Assembly: GCF_009391885.1 (NCBI RefSeq)
Contig: NZ_VZII01000008.1
Span: 62,001 to 126,000, forward strand
Source: Pseudomonas sp. MN1F
GTDB taxonomy: Bacteria; Pseudomonadota; Gammaproteobacteria; Pseudomonadales; Pseudomonadaceae
Direction of reading: 5' to 3'
Length of the DNA: 64,000 nucleotides
Shown: positions 26,554 through 33,761 of the stretch, piece after piece
Layout: each line of letters starts with the position of its first letter
Position numbering within the stretch: the stretch's first letter is position 1
The notes under the pieces: generated by a model
Databases searched by the model: none
The model's input: only the letters and a program-made list of their open reading frames with translations
What the model was told of the DNA's origin: nothing
Translations under genes and position numbers: made by a program

Positions 26554-26586
26554 AGATAATTTCGCTCAGTCGCTCACTGATGTCAA
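26554..26586 (-). promoter_or_regulatory. Candidate late promoter with repeated element in the spacer
   Basis: The - strand has a perfect TTGACA (26586-26581), then GAGCGA CT GAGCGA (26575-26562), then AATTAT or TTATCT as a poor -10 at 19 or 21 bases. It lies just beyond the stop of the 228-aa gene and just before a strong terminator. The geometry resembles lambda pR' with the Q-binding element between -35 and -10. This is an inference. Confidence 0.4.
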
Positions 26587-26593
26587 CAGGCAA

Positions 26594-27280
26594 TCATGCA
26601 GCTTCTTTCATCAGCAGCCCCTCGGCTTCCAAAATCACCCGCACTTCTGCCAATGCGTCGTCGATCATGCCGTCGAGCTTCTCGTTTATCTCCAGTCTCC
26701 AGCGCCGCCGCGTCGACTCCGGCGTGGCGTCGAGATCCCAGGTATTCATGTCGTAGAAGCTGTCAGGCAGGATAATCACATGCTCTTCAAATGCCTCGAT
26801 GCGCTTCCGCGCAGCCTGGCCAGCAGCCACCGCAGCATTGACTGCGGCCTCGCGGCGCCACGACGACGCATCGAGCGGGATATCCACCGACACAGATTGC
26901 GGGGCCTTGCGGCGTGCACCTTTCAGTTTCGGGATCGCCCAGGCGGTCACCGCCTTGTAGATGAACAACGCCGGCGCTGGGCTCGCGATCAGTGGCCTTA
27001 CCAGCGTGATGGCCTGCACCTTCTTCGCCTTGTTGGTGCTGTACTTCGCGACCAATGCATCCCAGTGCCTGCCCTTCAGCATGTGGTGCAGACGTGCCGA
27101 CAGCCAGTAGTCGACCTGCGTTCGGTCAATGCCACCCGATCGACCGCCCAACGAAGCCAGGCAACCACCCTCTTCCTCTGCCGACTTGTACAGCTTCTGC
27201 CAGGCCTGGGCCTTCGCAGATCCCTTCTCGCCCGCCGCCAGAGCGGCAACTACTGCACCCGAAACGCTGCTGTAAACCAT
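26594..27280 (-). CDS. Hypothetical protein, possible late antiterminator
   Basis: 228 aa, basic, no membrane segment and no signal peptide. The N-terminal half (YSSVSGAVVAALAAGEKGS, VDYWLSARLHHMLKGRHWDALVAKYS) looks helical, and the C-terminal half is rich in charged residues. I cannot assign a family. By position (last early gene, directly before a candidate late promoter and terminator) it could be a Q-like antiterminator, since no other gene here fills that role. Its own sequence alone does not show this. Confidence 0.7.
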   Translation of the reverse strand: MVYSSVSGAVVAALAAGEKGSAKAQAWQKLYKSAEEEGGCLASLGGRSGGIDRTQVDYWLSARLHHMLKGRHWDALVAKYSTNKAKKVQAITLVRPLIASPAPALFIYKAVTAWAIPKLKGARRKAPQSVSVDIPLDASSWRREAAVNAAVAAGQAARKRIEAFEEHVIILPDSFYDMNTWDLDATPESTRRRWRLEINEKLDGMIDDALAEVRVILEAEGLLMKEAA

Positions 27281-27292
27281 GGTCCTTCCCCC

Positions 27293-27613
27293 TCAATCCC
27301 CGGTGTAGTTGGTGCCGCCGGCGCCGCGCCGGTTGCTTCCCTGATATGTCGCCTCAGGCCCGGATGCCTGAGGGTTCTTCAACTGCTCGATCTGCCGGAG
27401 CGCTGCCCGAAGCCTCATGCTGAGCTGGGTCACCAGTTCATCCAGGGCCAGGGCCTCGCCTGTTGCAGCCGCCACAAAGCCCGAGGCATGGCAGTGGCCG
27501 CATGGCAGTTCGTGAAACACACCCTCAGTGACCGCTCTCCCACGGCACAAAGGGCACTGAGCCAACTTGATCGCAGCCTTCTTGAAGGCAGGGCCATGGC
27601 TCTTCCTTGTCAC
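27293..27613 (-). CDS. Small zinc-ribbon protein
   Basis: 106 aa. Two Cys pairs, CPLC near residue 20 and CGHC near residue 38, form a DnaJ-like zinc ribbon; a helical segment and a disordered Gly-rich tail follow. The start ATG overlaps the stop of the recombinase gene by 4 bp. It may support DNA replication or the recombinase. Function unknown. Confidence 0.7.
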   Translation of the reverse strand: MTRKSHGPAFKKAAIKLAQCPLCRGRAVTEGVFHELPCGHCHASGFVAAATGEALALDELVTQLSMRLRAALRQIEQLKNPQASGPEATYQGSNRRGAGGTNYTGD

Positions 27614-28908
27614 TTCGAATCCTCGCTAATTACAAATTCGGCAAGGTGGCTGGAAGGCTTGTGTTCCAATGGCTCGCCCGAATTCTGTGAAATTTCGGAT
27701 AAGGCCTTGGTAAGGCCGTGAATGGCACCAAAGCCGATGCCGTCTAACCAGGCGTGCCACTTCTCCAGGGCTACCCGGCGCTGCTGCATGGCCTGGGTGT
27801 GGATGTAGGTGCTTGCGATCTTGCCCAGTGTGTGGTTCAGCAGCATCTCGCCGATGTGGCCGTCGATGCCGAGGTCGGTCCAGGTGGTGCGGGACACCTT
27901 GCGCAGGTCGTGACTGGTCCACTCGCCCTGCCCCAGTCGGGTGAACACCATGCTCGCCTGGGTTTCGCTCAGCGGCACCCCGCGCCGGTTCGGGAACAGG
28001 TACACGCCCTCGTAGCCCCGGGCCTGCTGAATCGCCCGGTACCGGACCAGCAGCGCCTTCACCTGGTCGGTCAGCGGCAAGCGGTGCTCGGTGCGAGTCT
28101 TGGTGTTGGCAGCGGGAATGAACCACTCGGCCGCGGCGAGGCTGATCTCGCTCCAGCGCGCCATGCGGGTCTCGCCGATCCGGGTGCCGTGGGCCAGCAT
28201 CATCAAGGCCAGCATGTCGTCGCCCGGCTCCGCGTCGAAGGACTTGGCCAGCTGCCGCATCAGCTCAGGCAATTGCACGTCACGCAGGCGGGCTGCCTTG
28301 GGCAGGATCTTGGCCTTGGTGAAGTCGTTGAAGCGCATGCCGGCCATCGGGTTGCGGTCGATCAACCCCAACTGCAGGGCCTGGCGGAAGGCGGTCAGCA
28401 GCAGCGCGAACATCTGCCGCAGGTAGGACAGCGACACTTCGGCCTGGCACGGCCACAGCAGGTGCTTGTCCAGCACCTCGGCATTCACACCGGCCACGGC
28501 CAGGTCATCCAGGCGCGGCTTCAGGTGCTGGGTAATGGCGGATCGGGCGCCGGCCTTGCGCTTCGCGGACAGCGAGCGGTCACGCACCATTCGGTCGCCG
28601 TACCAGTCCAGCAGCTGACCCACGGTGGCCATGCCCGACACCACCGGAGCGGTTGCCGGGTCGCGCAGCAGGCGCTGACGCAGCGCGGGCAGCTCAGCAA
28701 TCACCGCCGCCACGGTCAGGTCAGGCCAACGGGCGACCGGCACCCACTTCTTGCCGCGCACCAGGTGCCAGGTACCGCGCTCACGATTACTCCAGAAGCG
28801 CAGGTACAGGCCAGGGTGACGCGGGTCGCGCAGGTCGCGCACCGACTTGTCGGCGGCCTGCCGGCGCACTTCGGCCTCGCTGAGCTTCACTTCCCGGGTC
28901 GCGCTCAT
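27610..28908 (-). CDS. Second tyrosine recombinase, inside the replication block
   Basis: 432 aa. The catalytic domain has the first arginine in HGTRIGETRMARWSE, box II SHDLRK, the late histidine in LLNHTLGKIAS and the tyrosine in STYIH, so all key residues are present. The N-terminal part (LSEAEVRRQAADKSVRDLRD, GLYLRFW) resembles the arm-binding domain of prophage integrases. It overlaps the VRR-NUC gene and the zinc-ribbon gene by 4 bp, so it is part of the leftward early operon, not of the integration module. A role in resolving genome dimers or concatemers is an inference. Confidence 0.88.
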   Translation of the reverse strand: MSATREVKLSEAEVRRQAADKSVRDLRDPRHPGLYLRFWSNRERGTWHLVRGKKWVPVARWPDLTVAAVIAELPALRQRLLRDPATAPVVSGMATVGQLLDWYGDRMVRDRSLSAKRKAGARSAITQHLKPRLDDLAVAGVNAEVLDKHLLWPCQAEVSLSYLRQMFALLLTAFRQALQLGLIDRNPMAGMRFNDFTKAKILPKAARLRDVQLPELMRQLAKSFDAEPGDDMLALMMLAHGTRIGETRMARWSEISLAAAEWFIPAANTKTRTEHRLPLTDQVKALLVRYRAIQQARGYEGVYLFPNRRGVPLSETQASMVFTRLGQGEWTSHDLRKVSRTTWTDLGIDGHIGEMLLNHTLGKIASTYIHTQAMQQRRVALEKWHAWLDGIGFGAIHGLTKALSEISQNSGEPLEHKPSSHLAEFVISEDSK

Positions 28909-29333
28909 GCAGCCACCGTGGTAGGCAGCAGCAGGTAGGCGCGGATGGCCTCGACGGCGTCGATGTTGCCGCGGCAGACAATGGCCAAGTAGCCCTCGTC
29001 GGCCAGGGCCTGCAGGTAGGCGTCCTGACTGGGCGAGACCGGCGCATCGAACGGCGGCATGGCCTTGAACTCGATGTAGAGACCGAAGTATCCGCCGCGA
29101 GCCATCGGCAGTACCAGGTCGGGAACGCCGGCCTTCACGCCCTGCCCCTTCAGCTTGGCGGCCACGGCCTTGACCCGGTGCCCACCGTTCGGGACGTGGT
29201 AGATCAGCTTGTAGGCCTGCGGGTAACGCAGCTGCAGCTCCTGCATCAGCGCGGCCTGCTCCTGCCCTTCCCGGTCGACGGGCTTGGCGCGGGCCGGCTT
29301 GGCCTTGAACGGGCGAAGGGCGGGAGCATTCAT
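28905..29333 (-). CDS. VRR-NUC domain nuclease
   Basis: 142 aa. Residues ~23-120 form a VRR-NUC nuclease fold of the PD-(D/E)xK group: an early glutamate (REGQEQAAL), PNGGHR, GVKAGVPDLVLP and the catalytic YIEFK. Phage members often act as structure-specific nucleases, for example on Holliday junctions or flaps. It stands where lambdoid phages carry RusA or NinG-type resolvases and may replace them. Confidence 0.88.
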   Translation of the reverse strand: MNAPALRPFKAKPARAKPVDREGQEQAALMQELQLRYPQAYKLIYHVPNGGHRVKAVAAKLKGQGVKAGVPDLVLPMARGGYFGLYIEFKAMPPFDAPVSPSQDAYLQALADEGYLAIVCRGNIDAVEAIRAYLLLPTTVAA

Positions 29334-29626
29334 GCGACCAGCACCCCCTCGTTCAGCAGCATCGCCTGGGTGCGCATGACGCCCTCGGCGTGGTACCGGC
29401 GTGCGGTGTCTCGATCCACGGCTTGGCTGCGCCCATCACAGGCATCGTGGCAGGCGCTGCAGGACCAGGCGCCCTGCAGGTCGTGCGGCTTCTTGCCCAC
29501 GCCGCAGGTTCCCGCGAGGCGGTAATGCGCAAGGACGGTAGTCTCGGGATTGCCGTTGCACACGCCCGGGATGCGCACCTGGCACTCCCGGCCGCGCGCG
29601 GCCTTGGTCAGTTTGCTTTGACGCAC
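29330..29626 (-). CDS. DUF1364 family HNH-like nuclease domain protein
   Basis: 98 aa from the GTG at 29626, which has GGAG 8 bases upstream. The family pattern is clear: RECQVRIPGVCNGNPETTVLAHYRL, then KPHD and WSCSACHDACDGR. The paired Cys and His suggest an HNH/zinc-finger nuclease fold. In lambdoid phages it goes with recombination genes. It lies directly after the helicase loader gene and overlaps VRR-NUC by 4 bp. Confidence 0.82.
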   Translation of the reverse strand: MRQSKLTKAARGRECQVRIPGVCNGNPETTVLAHYRLAGTCGVGKKPHDLQGAWSCSACHDACDGRSQAVDRDTARRYHAEGVMRTQAMLLNEGVLVA

Positions 29627-29628
29627 GT

Positions 29629-30441
29629 TCAGGACTCCTTTTCGCCGCGGTGCGATTCCCACTCGAAGGGCACAATCACCCCTCCGCCCTCGCGAAGGCG
29701 GTCGTAGCAGCGCTCGCCCATGGCATGGCGCAGCTGGTCCCGGTCGAGGTTGGAAATCACCACCGTTGGACGCATCTGCTCATAACGCCCGTTGATGATC
29801 GAAAACAGGGTGGTCAGCTCGAATTCACTCGGCTGTTCCTTACTCGCGCCGACCTCGTCCAACACCAGCAGCGACGGCTCGATAAGGCTGGACAGGATGT
29901 CGGCCTCGGACTGTTCGCTGTGGCGGTCGTAAGTGGCGCGGATGGACTGCAGGATCGCGCCCACCGTGCGATACACAGCCGTCGCCGACGTGTTGCGCAT
30001 CAGCTCGTTGGCCATACCGGCCCCCAGGTGGGTCTTGCCGGTACCGACATTGCCCAGCAGCATCAGGCAACGCCCGGTACGCTCGATCTCCTCGAACGCG
30101 GCCACGTAGCGCGTGCAGTAGGCCAAGGCCTTGCGCTGGCCTTCGTGCTCCACGCGGTAGTTGGCCAGGGTGCGCTCGGCGAATCGCTTCGGGATCAGCG
30201 CTGAACCCAGCTTGCGGGTCATGGCCTCGCGCTTCAGGCGGGTTTCCTCGGCCTGCTGCTTGGCCTGGCGCTCGGCAATGGCGACCTTTTCGCACTCAGG
30301 GCAGCGGCCAACAATCTCGCGGCCCATCAGCATGGTCACCCGCTGTTCGAAGTCGCCGTGATGCTCGCAGTGCGCAGGTTGAACGCGGAAACCGGCGGCG
30401 TTTCGCACGTCGGACATGGTAATCACCGATTCAGATCGCAT
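29629..30441 (-). CDS. DnaC-like replicative helicase loader
   Basis: 270 aa from the ATG at 30441; an in-frame ATG at 30417 is possible. An N-terminal zinc motif (CEHHGDF, CPEC) is followed by an AAA+ domain with Walker A GNVGTGKTHLG, Walker B SLLVLDEVGAS and a sensor motif VVISNL. It loads host DnaB onto the phage origin, paired with the O-like protein just upstream (overlap 11 bp), in the same way as DnaT/DnaC or O/P pairs. Confidence 0.92.
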   Translation of the reverse strand: MRSESVITMSDVRNAAGFRVQPAHCEHHGDFEQRVTMLMGREIVGRCPECEKVAIAERQAKQQAEETRLKREAMTRKLGSALIPKRFAERTLANYRVEHEGQRKALAYCTRYVAAFEEIERTGRCLMLLGNVGTGKTHLGAGMANELMRNTSATAVYRTVGAILQSIRATYDRHSEQSEADILSSLIEPSLLVLDEVGASKEQPSEFELTTLFSIINGRYEQMRPTVVISNLDRDQLRHAMGERCYDRLREGGGVIVPFEWESHRGEKES

Positions 30442-31279
30442 AGGTGCCGTCCTCACGCTCGGCCAAGCCGGCGGTGTAGTCGCGCTCGTTGAAGCCGTGG
30501 TGACGGCTGTTGGGGTTGGCAGGCATCTGGGTGCCGATGCGCTTGGTGACCCACTCCACTTCGAAGCCGCGCCAGCCGTTCTCGACGGCGATTTCCAGGG
30601 CTTGAGCTGGCTGGATGCCGAAGGCCTTGCACTGCTCCAGCTTGACGTTCAGGCCTGCCCAAATCCGGGCGGTCACTGGAGCCTTGGCGGCTTTCCGGAC
30701 AGTCAGGTAGTCAGCAATCAGCGATTCATCGAGGCCGTGAGGATTGTCAGCCAGCATGGCGGCCTTCCCGAACGGTGCTTTGCGGTCAGCTTTGGCTGGA
30801 GCCGGCTGCTCATCGCTGGGGGGGCATGTATTTTCTTCCGAAGGAAGAAATACATAGGGGGTTAGATTCTTAGAATAAAGAAGGGAGTCGGCGGTTTTGG
30901 TCTGTTTCGACTCGGAGCCGATTCGGACCACTTCAGCCGAGTCGGCTGTTTTGGTCTGTTTCGGATCAACATAGATCCAGTCCTTCGGGTCATTCACACC
31001 GATGTCACCCCGAGCACCACCCTCGCGGAACAGGACACGGCGACGCAGCAGGCTGGAAACAGCCTTGGACACGGTGTCAGGGTGAGCGTGGATGGCTTTC
31101 GCGATGTCGGTAGCCGGGATACGCTGAGCACCAGCACCGAAGTTGATAGTGGCCTTGGCCACGTACAGCACAATCTTCATCTCCCGAGCTGGGAGATCGA
31201 TAGCCAGCAGGCCATCCATGAGCTGGTTGTCCATCCGGGTGAACCCCCTGGACTTGTCAAGTGGGACGATGTTTGTCAT
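30431..31279 (-). CDS. Phage replication initiator, O-like
   Basis: 282 aa. The N-terminal ~100 residues match the phage replication protein O winged-helix domain (GFTRMDNQLMDGLLAIDLPAREMKIVLYV, with RIPATDIAKAIHAHPDTVSKAV as helix-turn-helix). A variable linker with the repeated peptide KQTKTADS is followed by a C-terminal region that probably binds the loader. The gene is the first of the leftward early operon after Cro. It contains two 25-bp direct repeats and an AT-rich stretch, so the origin is probably inside it as in lambda. Confidence 0.88.
   Translation of the reverse strand: MTNIVPLDKSRGFTRMDNQLMDGLLAIDLPAREMKIVLYVAKATINFGAGAQRIPATDIAKAIHAHPDTVSKAVSSLLRRRVLFREGGARGDIGVNDPKDWIYVDPKQTKTADSAEVVRIGSESKQTKTADSLLYSKNLTPYVFLPSEENTCPPSDEQPAPAKADRKAPFGKAAMLADNPHGLDESLIADYLTVRKAAKAPVTARIWAGLNVKLEQCKAFGIQPAQALEIAVENGWRGFEVEWVTKRIGTQMPANPNSRHHGFNERDYTAGLAEREDGTYAI
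30837..30963. other. Candidate phage replication origin with two 25-bp direct repeats
   Basis: Repeats at 30885-30909 and 30939-30963 share GTTTTGGTCTGTTTCG and differ at one base of 25. They are 54 bp apart. Directly beside them, 30837-30884 is AT-rich with a TTCTTAGAA palindrome. This order (repeats then AT-rich DNA inside the O gene) is that of the lambda origin, though lambda has four repeats. Confidence 0.55.
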
Positions 31280-31310
31280 GCTTAAACCTGTTCAAATGCT
31301 GTAGAGAAAG

Positions 31311-31334
31311 CCGCCCTGCCAGGCGGTTTTTTTT
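31311..31334 (+). terminator. Plus-strand terminator opposite the O-gene leader
   Basis: CCGCC pairs with GGCGG around a 6-base loop and is followed by eight Ts on the + strand. The stretch 31280-31418 holds otherwise only the leaders of two divergent genes. No + strand gene precedes it, so it must stop an antisense or readthrough transcript. Confidence 0.75.
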
Positions 31335-31418
31335 CGCCCACAATTCGGGCGTTATGAGTGTCCGGTGCATCCGTGGTAGCTTTTTGCTTCCACACAACAA
31401 GGTCCAAGGAGACCGGAC

Positions 31419-31652
31419 ATGAGCGATGAGAAAGTGGTCACTCCGTTTGAAATTGGCGTTCTGGCGGCAATGCAACTGCTCGGGAAAGCTGTTGCAATGA
31501 ATCCGAACCTGAACATTGACGAATTTCGAGCTGATGCGGACCGCCTGATGGCAGCGATGCCGAAAGATCCGAAGTGGCAAGGAGGCGACCTTGGGGTTCA
31601 CCAAGCCGCTCTGGACTCGCTGCTTCGCGGCATTGATAAAGTTCAGCGGTAG
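31419..31652 (+). CDS. Hypothetical protein, 77 aa
   Basis: A small acidic helical protein (TPFEIGVLAAMQLLGKAVAMN, IDEFRADADRLMAAMPKDPKW). AAGGAG lies 9 bases before the ATG and codon use is normal, so the gene is likely to be real. It is on the + strand, opposite to cro and O, hence not part of the early operon. I do not know a function. A reading frame on the opposite strand overlaps it almost completely (see findings). Confidence 0.75.
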   Translation: MSDEKVVTPFEIGVLAAMQLLGKAVAMNPNLNIDEFRADADRLMAAMPKDPKWQGGDLGVHQAALDSLLRGIDKVQR

Positions 31653-31799
31653 AAATCTGGGCGGCGAGGTAGGCGAGCTTTTCTTTTACACCGCCGTCCA
31701 CTGGATACTGCTTGTCCATCTGCTCTCTCCTACTGGTTAAATTCACAGCTGGTTCAGATCACTACTGGCTCAGGGCCAGGTCACGCATACTTCTTCCTG

Positions 31800-32009
31800 T
31801 CAGGCAGCTGATCTGCCCTTTACCGGCTGACAAAGCTCTTTGGCCGTCACAGCGCCCTGGGTGAGCTCTTCCGCAAGAAACGCCCGTTTGGCACTCATGG
31901 TGTGAGCACCAGTGGACCAATACGAAACAGCGGCCTGGCTTACGCCAAGAGCCGCAGCTGTCTTCGCTTGCCCGCCAAAGAAACCGACGAGCTTTTCGAT
32001 GGGGGTCAT
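31800..32009 (-). CDS. Cro-like repressor
   Basis: 69 aa with one helix-turn-helix (GGQAKTAAALGVSQAAVSYW), the Cro/YdaS type. AGGAG lies before the ATG. It is transcribed away from cI across the shared operator region, the normal arrangement of the lytic repressor. It would shut off cI and later tune early transcription. Confidence 0.88.
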   Translation of the reverse strand: MTPIEKLVGFFGGQAKTAAALGVSQAAVSYWSTGAHTMSAKRAFLAEELTQGAVTAKELCQPVKGRSAA

Positions 32010-32023
32010 GGATTTAACTCCTG

Positions 32024-32084
32024 ATAAGCGTGCTTATACTGTATGAATAAGGAGCCTTATTTGCAAGCCTATAAGTTGCCTTAT
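32024..32084. promoter_or_regulatory. CI/Cro operator region with three operators
   Basis: Three 14-bp sites with consensus ATAAG-N4-CTTAT lie at 32024-32037, 32047-32060 and 32071-32084, spaced 23 and 24 bp. A self-complementary TTGCAA at 32061-32066 can act as -35 for both directions: leftward with TACAGT at 17 bp (cro), rightward with TATAAA at 32082 (cI, 15 bp spacer). cI would then start about at its own ATG, so its lysogenic mRNA may be leaderless, as in lambda. Confidence 0.8.
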
Positions 32085-32096
32085 AAATTCCACGCC

Positions 32097-32840
32097 ATGG
32101 ATACCCTCGCAGATCGAATCAAGGCAGCCCGCAAGCATGCGCAGCTGACCCAGCGCTCCCTGGCCGAAAAGGTCGGTGTAGAGCAGCCCGTCATTTCCCA
32201 GCTGGAAACCGGCAAAAACCTTCGAAGCGTTCACCTGACCAAGATCGCCCAGGTGTGCCGCGTAAGCCCCCTCTGGCTGGCGGAAGGGCTTGGCCAAATG
32301 GACCAGGCTGAAGCACAACCAGCAAATCAGCCAGTCAGTCACGAGCTGGAGCTGCTTGGAGAGCTGTCGGCCTGGGACGAAGGCGATCCGCTTGATGATG
32401 ATGATTGCGAAGTGCCCTACTTCGCTGAAGTTGAGTTTTCAGGTGGCAACGGAATGACCGAAGTAATCGAGGTCGCGAACAGGAAGTTGCGCTTCAGCTG
32501 CGCAACGCTTCGCGCCGCCGGGGTCGACAAGAAGAGCGCTGCCGTAGCGCGCGTAAAAGGCCGCAGTATGGAGCGCCTTATCCTTGATGGAGCTGCGATC
32601 GGCTTTGATATGAGTGACACGTCGATCATCGACGGTGAGATCTATGCGTTCAACCACGGCGGAATGCTGCGCACTAAGTACCTCTATCGGCTGCCGCAAG
32701 GTGCAATCCGCATCAGCAGCGAGAACGACGACGAGTACCCAGACGAAGTGATGTCTGCCGAGCAATGGCACGAAGAAGTGCGGATGCTTGGTCGCGTATT
32801 CTGGTGGTCTACCGTTCGAAGATCTCCTCGGCGCAAGTAA
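32097..32840 (+). CDS. CI-like repressor, LexA/S24 type
   Basis: 247 aa from the ATG at 32097; an upstream extension would run through the operators. The N-terminal HTH (LADRIKAARKHAQLTQRSLAEKVGVEQ, cited by its ends) binds DNA; the C-terminal S24 peptidase domain has the serine in KGRSMERLI and the lysine in LRTKYLYR. RecA-stimulated self-cleavage on DNA damage would induce the prophage; I did not assign the cleavage site. It probably binds the five ATAAG-N4-CTTAT sites on both sides of its gene. Confidence 0.92.
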   Translation: MDTLADRIKAARKHAQLTQRSLAEKVGVEQPVISQLETGKNLRSVHLTKIAQVCRVSPLWLAEGLGQMDQAEAQPANQPVSHELELLGELSAWDEGDPLDDDDCEVPYFAEVEFSGGNGMTEVIEVANRKLRFSCATLRAAGVDKKSAAVARVKGRSMERLILDGAAIGFDMSDTSIIDGEIYAFNHGGMLRTKYLYRLPQGAIRISSENDDEYPDEVMSAEQWHEEVRMLGRVFWWSTVRRSPRRK

Positions 32841-32858
32841 CCGCCCCCTCCTCCCCTT

Positions 32859-32881
32859 AAGCCCGCTCATGCGGGCTTTTT
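32859..32881 (+). terminator. Terminator after cI
   Basis: GCCCGC pairs with GCGGGC around a TCAT loop and five Ts follow. It separates cI from the CI-controlled promoter 20 bp further on. Confidence 0.85.
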
Positions 32882-32900
32882 CATGCGCGCAGGAAAATTT

Positions 32901-32942
32901 ATAAGCATGCTTATTGACAGGAAAGATAAGCGTACTTATATT
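32901..32942 (+). promoter_or_regulatory. Second CI-controlled promoter with two operators
   Basis: A perfect palindrome ATAAGCATGCTTAT (32901-32914) and ATAAGCGTACTTAT (32926-32939) match the operator consensus. Between and over them lies a near-ideal promoter: TTGACA (32914-32919), 17 bases, TATATT (32937-32942). CI bound here would block both -35 and -10. Confidence 0.8.
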
Positions 32943-32984
32943 TCCTCCATGCCGGATCGATACCGGCCAGCAACGAAGGCAGCG

Positions 32985-33188
32985 ATGGACAGGCCTCAAC
33001 GGTCCAGAGGGGTGGCAACTGCCCCGGGCGTGCAGCGTAAAGCGCCAATGCAGTTTCTCAGCGGGGAGCTCCGCGGCTGGGTGGAACAAAACGAGTGCGA
33101 ACTGGACTGGGGCCAGGTGGTAATCAAGGCGCACAAGAGTTTTTCGGTCGACGCCAGTAGCGGACCGAAAAATGGAAAGCATCACTGA
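32985..33188 (+). CDS. Small CI-regulated protein of unknown function
   Basis: 67 aa from the ATG at 32985, which has GAAGG 5 bases upstream; an in-frame ATG at 32949 would coincide with the predicted transcript start and give a leaderless mRNA. The sequence is basic at the N-terminus and has QFLSGELRGWVEQNECELDW, a likely helical motif. Because its promoter carries two CI operators it should be silent in the lysogen and come on at induction. A lysis-lysogeny regulator or takeover factor is possible. Confidence 0.65.
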   Translation: MDRPQRSRGVATAPGVQRKAPMQFLSGELRGWVEQNECELDWGQVVIKAHKSFSVDASSGPKNGKHH

Positions 33189-33213
33189 AGCGCCCGGCCC
33201 ACCGGGCGCTTTG
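33189..33213 (+). terminator. Terminator after the CI-regulated small gene
   Basis: AGCGCCCGG pairs perfectly with CCGGGCGCT around CCCA and is followed by TTTGGG. The T run is short, but the 9-bp stem is strong. It isolates the 67-aa gene as its own unit. Confidence 0.65.
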
Positions 33214-33232
33214 GGATGCAGACCACGCTTAA

Positions 33233-33685
33233 TCAGCGGCGCCTGCCCAGGCCTGGCGCCCCACCTCTTACAAAGTGAACGCTCGCAAATGGGGTCGAGT
33301 GGTCAGGACCTGACGGCAAATAGGTCTGATCCAGATCCTTTGAGCACATCTTGCAGAGCGTTGGAGGCCGCTGCCAATCTGTATGAATCTTGAATTCTGC
33401 CTTGCACCGCCAGCAAATTTTTTCGATCCATTTTGAAGTGGTGCTCGGCTGTTTCGACTTTGGCGCTTTCAGGGACCAATTCGCCTTTCCCGCCTGCTTG
33501 TTGGCTTTGATAGCCGCCTTCGCTGCCGCTCTTGACGCCTTACGACTCTGCTTTTGGGTCTGAGGCCCTTTGCCGAGTTGTTGTAGCTCAATGATTTTAT
33601 TGAGAAGTGCAAACTCGGCTCGGAGCTGGAGCGTCAGCTCATCCAGCCCTGGCTCGGCACACTTCTTTCGATCTTCGGCGCCCAT
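33233..33685 (-). CDS. Zinc-ribbon protein with basic helical N-terminus
   Basis: 150 aa. After an acidic helix (LTLQLRAEFALLNKIIELQQLG) comes a Lys/Ala-rich basic stretch (SRKASRAAAKAAIKANKQAG), then a zinc ribbon with CWRC and CKMC about 18 residues apart. It resembles small phage proteins with a nucleic-acid-binding role; function not known. It is transcribed towards the CI-controlled gene and away from the LuxR-type gene. Confidence 0.7.
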   Translation of the reverse strand: MGAEDRKKCAEPGLDELTLQLRAEFALLNKIIELQQLGKGPQTQKQSRKASRAAAKAAIKANKQAGKANWSLKAPKSKQPSTTSKWIEKICWRCKAEFKIHTDWQRPPTLCKMCSKDLDQTYLPSGPDHSTPFASVHFVRGGAPGLGRRR

Positions 33686-33761
33686 GAGGACCCCCTATCC
33701 CTGACCATCCTGCGAGAGTAGCAATCTGCCTGCATATCACGCCAGCTATCCGAGATTCCTT

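Noticed and set aside
32439..33185. 248-codon - strand frame over cI and the promoter behind it
   Set aside because: It crosses the cI gene, a terminator and two operators; no plausible protein.
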